A stretch of DNA of 64,000 bases, taken from positions 1 through 64,000 of the forward strand of contig JAEINK010000015.1 in assembly GCA_016342585.1 (NCBI GenBank). The letters run 5' to 3'. Source of the stretch: Spirochaetales bacterium. GTDB lineage: Bacteria > Spirochaetota > Spirochaetia > UBA9216. The position numbers and the translations under genes are program-made. The stretch's first letter is position 1. Every line of letters begins with the position of its first letter. The notes under the pieces were generated by a model, which worked only from the letters and a program-made list of their open reading frames with translations, did no database searches and was not told the origin of the DNA. Below are positions 54,090 to 61,615 of this stretch, in pieces.

Positions 54090-54773
54090 TTATTGGGGGA
54101 TAAAACTGCTCAAAACAAGGATTGTGAAATTATATAACCCATGGGTTATGGCTATCAGATGAATATCCCTTCGGATAAAGAAGAGAAATGTAAGATAGAT
54201 TCCTATAACAAAGGTACCGGCAAGACCAGCAATACCCTGGTAAAGATGGCCAACAGCAAAGATCAGGTTTGCCAGGATGATAATCCTGTTTCTGCTATAT
54301 CCGGCAAATGTCATTTTTGTTGTCAGGTAAGATCGGAAATAGAGTTCTTCAAGGTATCCGGTAGTCAAACAGGAGATGAGTACAATGGGGAGGAGTGGGA
54401 AATTAGAAAATTGCCAGACAATCCCTTCAACCTCGGGATATCCTGTAAAAACAAGGATTATGGCAGAGAGGACATACACCGGGATCAAGGTGATAAAAAC
54501 GCCTACTAATGCGGGAAAAGAGAGAAGGACAGTTCTTTTTCGGATTGGAACAATCCCGTATACCTCCGGAGGGATGCGATTATCCATATGAATCAGGTAC
54601 CAGATAAGGAATATTTGTGAAACTGCCGTGATGAAATAGAAAAAAAGCATTATGGCATTGTTGAACATCTCCGGATCAGATTCCATGACAAGCTGCGAGA
54701 GGTATCCTGGAAAAAAAATAACACCAAAAAGGAGGAGAGGTTCGAATTTCTTAATGTAGAGCTTGTTTTTCAT
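54090..54773 (-). CDS. CPBP-family intramembrane protease (CAAX/Abi)
   Basis: 227 residues from the ATG at 54773; the open frame to 54911 covers the promoters and is not expected to be translated. Six to eight hydrophobic segments. The protease motifs are in place: EELYFRSYL (motif 1, Glu-Glu and Arg), FAVGHLYQG (His) and ITHGLYNFT (His, Asn). These enzymes cleave prenylated or signal peptides, or act in bacteriocin self-immunity. Its promoter gives a leader of only about four bases and no Shine-Dalgarno sequence. Confidence 0.83.
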   Translation of the reverse strand: MKNKLYIKKFEPLLLFGVIFFPGYLSQLVMESDPEMFNNAIMLFFYFITAVSQIFLIWYLIHMDNRIPPEVYGIVPIRKRTVLLSFPALVGVFITLIPVYVLSAIILVFTGYPEVEGIVWQFSNFPLLPIVLISCLTTGYLEELYFRSYLTTKMTFAGYSRNRIIILANLIFAVGHLYQGIAGLAGTFVIGIYLTFLFFIRRDIHLIAITHGLYNFTILVLSSFIPQ

Positions 54774-54783
54774 GGCAAATGAG

Positions 54784-54812
54784 AGTATATCAGATAGAAA
54801 AACGGGTGTCTT
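54784..54812 (-). promoter_or_regulatory. Promoter of the CPBP protease gene
   Basis: Minus strand: AAGACA (54807-54812), 17 bases, TATACT (54784-54789), ten bases to the ATG at 54773. Predicted leader about four bases. Divergent to the PilZ promoter 17 bases away. Confidence 0.5.
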
Positions 54813-54829
54813 TAAAATTATAACATCTT

Positions 54830-54858
54830 TTGACAAAAAAAATGTTAACGGGTATAGT
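54830..54858 (+). promoter_or_regulatory. Promoter of the PilZ gene
   Basis: Perfect TTGACA (54830-54835), 17 bases, TATAGT (54853-54858). The start near 54865 gives a leader of about 22 bases that includes GGAAGTAAG before the ATG, so this is a normal SD-led gene. Confidence 0.72.
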
Positions 54859-54886
54859 GTTAATAGACGAAAATTGGAAGTAAGAT

Positions 54887-55921
54887 ATGTGGATTCTAAT
54901 TGGTATTGCATTTATAGGTCTTCTCGCTGGAATAGCTGCCTTACGGAAAATGGGCGGGGGAAATTTCCCCTGGGTTCATTTTTATGCAAAGGGTCGTGAA
55001 TCGGGGTTTACCTTTCATGAGATAGGTTTACTCAGGAAGATTGCTGTTGAAAATCGGCTTGAGAATCCTACATCCCTCTTCTGGTCAATTAAACAGCTTG
55101 ATCGGTCGATAAGAGGAACAATCTCGAAATTGCGTGCCGAAGGGAAACTTGAACAAGATACCTTTGCACGGTTCCTCTCAAAATTATTTGATTTTCGTCG
55201 ACGGGTTGAGCTTAATCTCCCCAAATACAAACTTGGATTAAAATCCTCACGAAAGATTGTCAACCATCAGCGAATGAAACTCACCCTGGAGGGTGTTGGA
55301 ACCTATTCAACCTCTGTTGTAGAAAATCTTCGCAGGTATCTTGCTATCTCCTATCCTGAAGGCCCCGTTCTTCCCCCCGGTTTTTCCTGGAAGGGACAGA
55401 AGGCTGTCCTTTATTTTTGGCGGGCGGATGATGCAGGTTATGTTTTTGATACTAAGGTGATAGAGGATTTCCTGGATAGGGAGTACCCAATCCTTCATGT
55501 TTCCCATTCAGACAATCTTGTTCGAAGCCAGAAGCGCCAATCTGTACGTGTTGAGGTGAATCTACCTGCTTCTTTATACACATTGCGTTCTATAAATGAG
55601 GCCAATGAAAATGAAGAGCAGGGCAGGGGGTTAAAGTGTCGTCTTGTAGATATCTCTTCGGATGGTGCAGCCCTTCTAATCGGAGGTCGTGCCAAGATTG
55701 GTTTAACTGTGAAACTCCAATTCCACCTGGCAAACAGCCCAATCGTAATGTGCGGCGTTGTAAAGGGAGTAAGTTTTAATCAGAAAAAGAACCAGTCAAT
55801 TCTACATGTTCAGTCCGTACCCTTATCTCTTCGTCAAAAGAACACTGTACTCTCTTTTGTGTATAACCTTTTCAATGAGAGGGGCGAAGACCAGGCTGTG
55901 GGAACTGTTTCCAAATATTAG
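54887..55921 (+). CDS. Membrane-anchored PilZ-domain protein
   Basis: 344 residues. One N-terminal membrane helix (about 2-20). A mixed helical/beta region of about 180 residues follows, like the PilZN module of spirochaete PilZ proteins. Then comes a c-di-GMP-binding PilZ domain with RSQKRQSVRV (the R-x3-R motif, about 213-222) and DISSDGAAL (the D/N-x-S-x-x-G motif, about 254-262). Both ligand motifs are intact. It is likely an effector of c-di-GMP, which the HD-GYP protein at 19721 would degrade. A HEAT-repeat gene follows seven bases later. Confidence 0.88.
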   Translation: MWILIGIAFIGLLAGIAALRKMGGGNFPWVHFYAKGRESGFTFHEIGLLRKIAVENRLENPTSLFWSIKQLDRSIRGTISKLRAEGKLEQDTFARFLSKLFDFRRRVELNLPKYKLGLKSSRKIVNHQRMKLTLEGVGTYSTSVVENLRRYLAISYPEGPVLPPGFSWKGQKAVLYFWRADDAGYVFDTKVIEDFLDREYPILHVSHSDNLVRSQKRQSVRVEVNLPASLYTLRSINEANENEEQGRGLKCRLVDISSDGAALLIGGRAKIGLTVKLQFHLANSPIVMCGVVKGVSFNQKKNQSILHVQSVPLSLRQKNTVLSFVYNLFNERGEDQAVGTVSKY

Positions 55922-55928
55922 GGGTATT

Positions 55929-57116
55929 ATGAGAAAAACATCCAGATTTATCTGTCTATTTCTATTTATAGTATTCTCTCTAAATGCCCAGAGTGAGTTT
56001 TCTATTGTCAGGGCATTTCAACGAACTTTTGCCCGGGGGAGCCTGGCAACAAAAATAGAGGTTCTTCAGGATTCTCTGGAGCATAAGGGGGAAGATATGA
56101 GTCCTCTTTATCTTCAATCCCTTGATTTTATTACCAGAAACGCGGAACTTCTCGCAAGCGATAATCTTTCCAGGGAGCTAACAGCTCTGACGGTGAGGCT
56201 GATTGGATTAAGTCAGATTGAAGCGGCAGCTCAAAACCTGTGGGGACTTTTCGGAGTGTATGACGATATTGCCGTAAAAAAAGAGATTTTAAGTACTCTA
56301 GGTGATATCGCCAGAGGAGAAGCGGAGTTAATCTCTATCCTGAATCGATGGGTCGATGGCCGGAATAACCTTTATAGGGCTGGACAGGATGTCGATTTGG
56401 AGCTCCTCGGAGAGGCTATTACCTCCCTGGGAAAACTGGGAGATGAAACCTCATTTCCTGTGATATTTGCAGCAGCCATGCTCGACTACCCCGAACCGGT
56501 AGCTGGCAAGTCGGAAGAGGCTCTCAGGCAGGTTAAAGGTGATTATCGAAGAATGGTAAACTCCATCCTTACAAGCAGTGCCTTAAGAGAAAAGCTTCAT
56601 GTGATCAATTTTGTGGTTGATGAACCGGGGATTCCTCTGGAAGATAAATCCTGGATTGCAGGAAATGCCCTAGAAATAGCCCTGAACCTTACACCCAGGG
56701 ATAGAAATGAGCAGGAGATGGTCTTTGACCTTGAGGAGACGGCCGTATCCATTCTACTCGCATACCCTTCAGTTGAATCTGTTCCGAATCTAATAAAACA
56801 TTTTGATAATGCCCTCTTGGCATGGGAGCGGGAGCTTGTTCCCGATTCATATTTAATACAATCGATTAATTCTTTGGGAATTACCAAAACTCATGAAGCA
56901 GCAGAGCGTTTAACCCTGTATTTAGAGTTGTTGAACCTTTATACGGAAAATGGGCAGCCTGTTGATTCGGGAATCGTTTTGGCGGTGGTCAATAGCCTTG
57001 GAACTCTTGGAGACAAGGTGGCTTTTGATTACCTCCTCTATGTTCGCTATCTCAATTACCCGGGTGATATAAAAGAGGCTGCCCGGGAGGCTCTGGATAA
57101 ACTCAAGCGCAGCTGA
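55929..57116 (+). CDS. Secreted HEAT-repeat protein
   Basis: 395 residues from the ATG at 55929, preceded by AGGGG; the frame is open to 55806 within the PilZ gene but that part has no start signal. Signal peptide ends SLNAQ (about residue 21). The body is made of HEAT-like helical pairs (TALTVRLIGLSQIEAAAQNL, KKEILSTLGDIARGE, NSLGTLGDKVAFDYLL). A second protein of the same design is encoded at 60431. Probably periplasmic scaffolding; no function known. Confidence 0.78.
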   Translation: MRKTSRFICLFLFIVFSLNAQSEFSIVRAFQRTFARGSLATKIEVLQDSLEHKGEDMSPLYLQSLDFITRNAELLASDNLSRELTALTVRLIGLSQIEAAAQNLWGLFGVYDDIAVKKEILSTLGDIARGEAELISILNRWVDGRNNLYRAGQDVDLELLGEAITSLGKLGDETSFPVIFAAAMLDYPEPVAGKSEEALRQVKGDYRRMVNSILTSSALREKLHVINFVVDEPGIPLEDKSWIAGNALEIALNLTPRDRNEQEMVFDLEETAVSILLAYPSVESVPNLIKHFDNALLAWERELVPDSYLIQSINSLGITKTHEAAERLTLYLELLNLYTENGQPVDSGIVLAVVNSLGTLGDKVAFDYLLYVRYLNYPGDIKEAAREALDKLKRS

Positions 57117-57228
57117 CCCTTATTTTAAAAAAACTCTTTTCCCCTTTTATTTTAACCATGTAGCATATTTTCCCTGGATCCCTTCAATCATTCTTGGTGC
57201 GGGGTTTATACTGGAACCTCCCCCTATA

Positions 57229-58806
57229 ATGCTTCTCTCTCTGATTTTTATCCCGGCTGGGATTCTCCTTTTTTTGATACCCTTCGGCTGTATACGATCT
57301 TCTTTCTGGCTTAAGTTCTGGTTCTCCTTTTTCCTTTTTTCTGCCTCCCTGGTGACAGGATCCGGTGTTGTGAGCTCTGTTGGTGCAGGTCTGTCAGGTG
57401 GTGTCGGGGGTGTCCCCTGGGATATGGGGCGCCAGGGAACTCTCAATATGACACCCACAGCAATAGTAAAACTAAGGGCTTTCATCTCGGGGGATTCGGT
57501 CCCGCTATCCGGTCGGGGGACTTTTTTTACCGTGCAATCTCCCCTCTGTCTGGATGTATGGGGAAACAGTGCCGACAGCCGCGGGGCCTTCAGTATTATT
57601 ATGTCGGAAGAACGGCAGTTCTATGATGGGCAGGAGGTTTTGATCACAGGCTCATTTCTACCTTCAACTGCTGAAGCTGTATCCGAACATTTCGTGGGGG
57701 CTTCGGAACCCTCCCTTTTTATGGGCGGAAGGGTGAAGAGCACAGGTCTCTGGAGGAACGCCCGGAGTAAGTTGCGGGCATCGCTGCTAAAAAAAATCGA
57801 TTTCGGGTTTTTCGCAGGATTCGGTGAGGCGGGGGGATTCCTGAAGGCCCTGCTTCTGGGGATTAGGGATGATCTTGGCAGCCTCCTTTTAATGAATTTC
57901 AAAAGGGCGGGGGTAATGCATATTCTTGCCCTTTCCGGCATGCATCTTGGTCTCCTGACAGGGATTCTGTCATTAATCCTCATTCCTCTCGCCGGAAAGC
58001 GTTGGACCTACCCCTTTATTATGATTTTTCTTGTATTTTATTTGTTTTTAGCGGGATGCAAAGTCTCCCTCCTGAGAGCGTTTTTCATGTTTTCTATTTC
58101 CGGTCTGGCTTCGTATACGGGCAGAAGGATGCCGCCCTTAAGAAGTCTGGGGATATCCTTTTTTATTATGACCCTGATTACGCCTTCAGGGATCTTCTCT
58201 CCCGGATTTCAACTCTCTTTTGCCGCTCTTGGGGGTATTTTCCTGATAGGCCTTCCTCTTGGCAGGCTCTTCTCCTCCAGGCTTCCCTCAATTATTTTCT
58301 ACCCCCTAGGAGTTTCCTTGGGCGCACAGATGGCTACACTGCCGATTCTACTCTTTCATTTTCATGAGTGGGTACCCTCGGGCATCCTCTGTTCCCTGAT
58401 CCTGACGCCATTGATAACACTCTTTATCTGGATTGGCTTGCTTCTGTTGATTTTGTCTGGATTTTATCCATTTTTTTTGATTAGACTGTTTTCAATTTGG
58501 TTTAAACTTTTATATACTCTAATAAGTAAGACAGTCGAATATTTTTCCGGATTACCATCTTTGATTTTTTCCGAATCTGTCGCATATTTTTGGTGTTTTT
58601 TTATTCTCCTTCTTCTCGTTTTGGGCGGAATTATGGGAGTTTTTAGAAGGGGGTTTTTTGAATATAAATTACGACTCTCCCAGGGAACTGCAGGCTCTTC
58701 TGGATTCCCGGGGATTTGCCATGTCGAAGAGGTTCGGCCAGAACTTTCTTGTGAATCCGAATGCCAGGGAGAAGATAATCAAGCTTCTCTCTCCGGCACC
58801 GGCTGA
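57229..58806 (+). CDS. comEC: ComEC/Rec2 competence membrane protein, short form
   Basis: 525 residues. An N-terminal OB-like region lies at about 80-170. The competence domain follows with its hallmark MHILALSGMHLGLLTG (about 229-244) and about nine membrane helices. ComEC forms the channel for single-stranded DNA uptake. The C-terminal metallo-beta-lactamase domain of long ComEC proteins is absent. The last 49 residues overlap the rsmA start in another frame and look unlike protein, so the natural C-terminus may be earlier. No good ribosome-binding site precedes the ATG. Confidence 0.85.
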   Translation: MLLSLIFIPAGILLFLIPFGCIRSSFWLKFWFSFFLFSASLVTGSGVVSSVGAGLSGGVGGVPWDMGRQGTLNMTPTAIVKLRAFISGDSVPLSGRGTFFTVQSPLCLDVWGNSADSRGAFSIIMSEERQFYDGQEVLITGSFLPSTAEAVSEHFVGASEPSLFMGGRVKSTGLWRNARSKLRASLLKKIDFGFFAGFGEAGGFLKALLLGIRDDLGSLLLMNFKRAGVMHILALSGMHLGLLTGILSLILIPLAGKRWTYPFIMIFLVFYLFLAGCKVSLLRAFFMFSISGLASYTGRRMPPLRSLGISFFIMTLITPSGIFSPGFQLSFAALGGIFLIGLPLGRLFSSRLPSIIFYPLGVSLGAQMATLPILLFHFHEWVPSGILCSLILTPLITLFIWIGLLLLILSGFYPFFLIRLFSIWFKLLYTLISKTVEYFSGLPSLIFSESVAYFWCFFILLLLVLGGIMGVFRRGFFEYKLRLSQGTAGSSGFPGICHVEEVRPELSCESECQGEDNQASLSGTG

Positions 58807-59533
58807 GACGGTCTGGGAGATTGGTCCCGGTTTTGGGGCCATGACACATATGATTGCAGGAAAAACAGAAGGCTTAACTGTTTTTGAAATCGATCATGGA
58901 TTTTGTTCTTTCCTTAATGAGAAATTTCAGGACGTAGAGCATTTCAGGCTTGTGGAGGGGGATTTTCTGAAAACCTGGAGACGGGAGCTGGAAGAGCGGG
59001 GGCAACCGGATTGTATCATCGGAAATCTTCCGTACAATGTTGGCTCGATAATAATCGGGGATCTCATAAAGAGCTCGAAAATCAGATCCCGGATGGTTTT
59101 TACCCTCCAGAAGGAGGTCGTTAAACGTATGGCCGCCCGCCCGGGAAGCGCCGATTACTCGGGGTTTTCCCTTATTTGTCAATTTACCTGTAGAGTGGAG
59201 AACCACGGGGATGTCAGTGGTGGTTCCTTCTATCCAAAACCAAGGGTTGTTTCTTCAATTGTCAGATTAACCCCTCATAATGAGCATCCTGATGTGAACA
59301 GGGAATTGTTTATATCCCTTGTGAATGATATGTTTGCAGCTCGGAGGAAGACTCTTCGTAATAATCTGATTAAGGGGGCAACCGCCGCCAGGTGGGGTAG
59401 GGAACCGGTCCTTGAAGGTTTGGAATCTATGAATCTTCCCGAGGGTATTCGCGGAGAGAAGATGAATATGGATGAAGTAATCGCACTTTCAAATGCGATT
59501 GAAAAAATAATGATTAAGGATGAAAAGATATGA
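58658..59533 (+). CDS. rsmA: 16S rRNA dimethyladenosine transferase RsmA (KsgA)
   Basis: 291 residues from a TTG start, with AAGGGGG five to six bases upstream. The start is supported because NYDSPRELQALLDSRG is the usual RsmA N-terminus. SAM motif EIGPGFG (54-60), acidic EIDHGF (about 77) and the catalytic NLPYN (about 124-128) are present. It dimethylates the two adjacent adenines near the 3' end of 16S rRNA. The first 149 bases lie inside the end of comEC in a different frame. The stop overlaps the next ATG (ATGA). Confidence 0.95.
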   Translation: MNINYDSPRELQALLDSRGFAMSKRFGQNFLVNPNAREKIIKLLSPAPAETVWEIGPGFGAMTHMIAGKTEGLTVFEIDHGFCSFLNEKFQDVEHFRLVEGDFLKTWRRELEERGQPDCIIGNLPYNVGSIIIGDLIKSSKIRSRMVFTLQKEVVKRMAARPGSADYSGFSLICQFTCRVENHGDVSGGSFYPKPRVVSSIVRLTPHNEHPDVNRELFISLVNDMFAARRKTLRNNLIKGATAARWGREPVLEGLESMNLPEGIRGEKMNMDEVIALSNAIEKIMIKDEKI

Positions 59534-60426
59534 AGAAAGGATTTTACTTTTTGTTAACTCTACTTGTTTTCTGGGGGTGTGCATCTCAATCGGAAAACCT
59601 TGTTGTAGAGGAAACGGGAACTGAAGAAGAAAAGGCTCCAACCGAAGCGGTGGCAGAAGAAATTTCCAATGAACCGGCCTCCGTAGTACTGATCGATGTT
59701 CAGGTTCCCCATCCACTGAAAGAGACAAGGTTCTTTCGGGATGGTTCTGTCGATACATGGATAGAGTATGTTTATGAAACCGAATCGGCTGTTCTCCTGA
59801 CCAGGAGTAATTATAATTCGGATGGATCTCTCATCTCTGTTTATAATTTTGAAAATATTGATGGCAAACCTGTAAAAAGAGAAGAACTTGATGGTAATGG
59901 AAGGCTTTCCGGATATGAAACCTATGGTTATGATGAATCGGGTCATATGATTCGAAAATCAACCTTTAATTCGGAGGATGTTGCCCAGATTGTTTCTGAA
60001 TACACCTGGAATTCCGAAGGTGATATGATTAAGTTATCAGTACTTGATGGTAATAATGGATTACTTTCGTATGTTGAATATACTTTTGAAGATGGTCTTC
60101 CTGTCATGAGTACGCTTTATGGTGCCGATGGTGAAAAAACCAACTATTTTGAAAAAGAGTATAATTCAGACAGACTACTCGTCCGGGAAACTGATTACTC
60201 TGCCTCCGGAAATGTTGATGGTTTTGTAGACTATTCCTATGAGAATGGGTTTCTCGTCATGGAAGAGCATAAGAATCGTGGCGGTGGTCTTGTACGAAAG
60301 TATCTTTATGAAAACGATGAATACGGAAATCCTCTAAAGGTATCTCTTGAAAACAATAAAGGGATTACCCTTGAGATGGTTGAAAAAACATATTTTTATA
60401 CCACCGAACAGATAGTAGCGGAGTAA
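59530..60426 (+). CDS. Lipoprotein with YD-like beta repeats
   Basis: 298 residues; lipobox FWGC gives Cys17. A short acidic linker (about 25-50) leads to repeated beta hairpins of about 22-25 residues (YVYETESAVLLTRSNYNSDG, ESGHMIRKSTFNSEDVA, YTWNSEGDMIKLSVLDGNNG), similar to YD/RHS-type or MORN-like repeats. Surface or periplasmic. Coupled to rsmA by a four-base overlap. No function known. Confidence 0.72.
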   Translation: MKKGFYFLLTLLVFWGCASQSENLVVEETGTEEEKAPTEAVAEEISNEPASVVLIDVQVPHPLKETRFFRDGSVDTWIEYVYETESAVLLTRSNYNSDGSLISVYNFENIDGKPVKREELDGNGRLSGYETYGYDESGHMIRKSTFNSEDVAQIVSEYTWNSEGDMIKLSVLDGNNGLLSYVEYTFEDGLPVMSTLYGADGEKTNYFEKEYNSDRLLVRETDYSASGNVDGFVDYSYENGFLVMEEHKNRGGGLVRKYLYENDEYGNPLKVSLENNKGITLEMVEKTYFYTTEQIVAE

Positions 60427-60430
60427 TTTG

Positions 60431-61615
60431 ATGAAAAAAAAGGTTATATTTTCTATATCGATCTTCTCCCTGTTTGCAGTCCTCGCATGGAGTTCGGAGA
60501 TGGCTGCCATGTGGTCCAACCTTTACCGGACATCCGAAGATCTTGTCCGGCAGTACACGGTTATGGCACAGATTGTTCAGGAAGATGACAGGGATTTAAT
60601 TCCTCTAATGATAGAAGCTCAATCACAGCTTCTTGCGACCTCAAAAGATCAGAAAACTGTCAATGAGAGTTTCTATCATGATGAAATCCAGAAAATGATT
60701 ATCAGGGAGATGGGGGAGTTACGAGCGGCAGAGGGGGGTGATATTGTCCTGAAAACTGTTAATGAGACTTCTGACCCCTACCTGAAAGCCGATGCTATAC
60801 GAACTCTGGGTAAGATGGGCGCAACCGAGTATGTCGGGGAGATCGGTTTTATCCTGAGAAATCTTAATCTTGGTGTAACACGGTATCCCAGCCGGGAAGA
60901 GACTGAAACAGTAGTTCTGGCCTGTGTTTCTGCTCTCGAAAGGATGAAGCAGATTGAGGGTTTTGAACCGGTCTTCTTTGTTGCCATAGGTGGATATGCC
61001 CGACAGATTTCTCAGGCGGCTGAAAACTCCTTAAATAATATGATTGAAGATCCATCGGAACCCCTTATTCAAATATTAACAGAATCTGATGATCTTCGGG
61101 TTAAGTTGAAGGCTTTGGCATTTGCTGCAGGCTCTACGGCTCCGGCTGCCAGTCTGGTGAATGTTGCCGCCCAAGGTTTGAAAGAGGGGTTATCACATAC
61201 CCCCGATGACCTTTCAGAAAAAGGAATCCTGGCTGATTTGCGGACGACCTCATGCTTAATCCTTATTAATAACGGTTTTGATAATCCGGAGATAAGTGGT
61301 CTGTTGGGAGAGATGCTTGCCTATATTCCAAAAGAAACACAGGACCTAAATGAGACTTTAACCTGTGTTGCCGCTCTTGGTGCCGGTTCCAATGATGAGT
61401 CTGCCCGAGAGCTCTCCAGCCATTTGAAGAAGCTCAATGATCTCCAGGGGGATGGTATTACGATCACCGATCAGAGAGAGATCAAGGCCACTATCCAGGC
61501 TTTGGGGAATACCGGTAATACGATTGGACGGGCAGAACTGACAAGGGTTCAGTTCTCTAACTGGAATTCCGCGGTAAATAGAGAGGCTCGTTCCGCCCTC
61601 GCTAAACTAAACTAA
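60431..61615 (+). CDS. Second secreted HEAT-repeat protein
   Basis: 394 residues from the ATG at 60431, with GGAG eight bases upstream; a TTG directly before it is an alternative. Signal peptide about 1-20 (ending LAWSS). HEAT-like repeats follow throughout (PYLKADAIRTLGKMGATEYV, ALGAGSNDESARELSSHLKK, ATIQALGNTGNTIGRAEL). It resembles the 55929 product in length and layout. The stop overlaps the stop of the helicase gene on the other strand by nine bases. Confidence 0.76.
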   Translation: MKKKVIFSISIFSLFAVLAWSSEMAAMWSNLYRTSEDLVRQYTVMAQIVQEDDRDLIPLMIEAQSQLLATSKDQKTVNESFYHDEIQKMIIREMGELRAAEGGDIVLKTVNETSDPYLKADAIRTLGKMGATEYVGEIGFILRNLNLGVTRYPSREETETVVLACVSALERMKQIEGFEPVFFVAIGGYARQISQAAENSLNNMIEDPSEPLIQILTESDDLRVKLKALAFAAGSTAPAASLVNVAAQGLKEGLSHTPDDLSEKGILADLRTTSCLILINNGFDNPEISGLLGEMLAYIPKETQDLNETLTCVAALGAGSNDESARELSSHLKKLNDLQGDGITITDQREIKATIQALGNTGNTIGRAELTRVQFSNWNSAVNREARSALAKLN

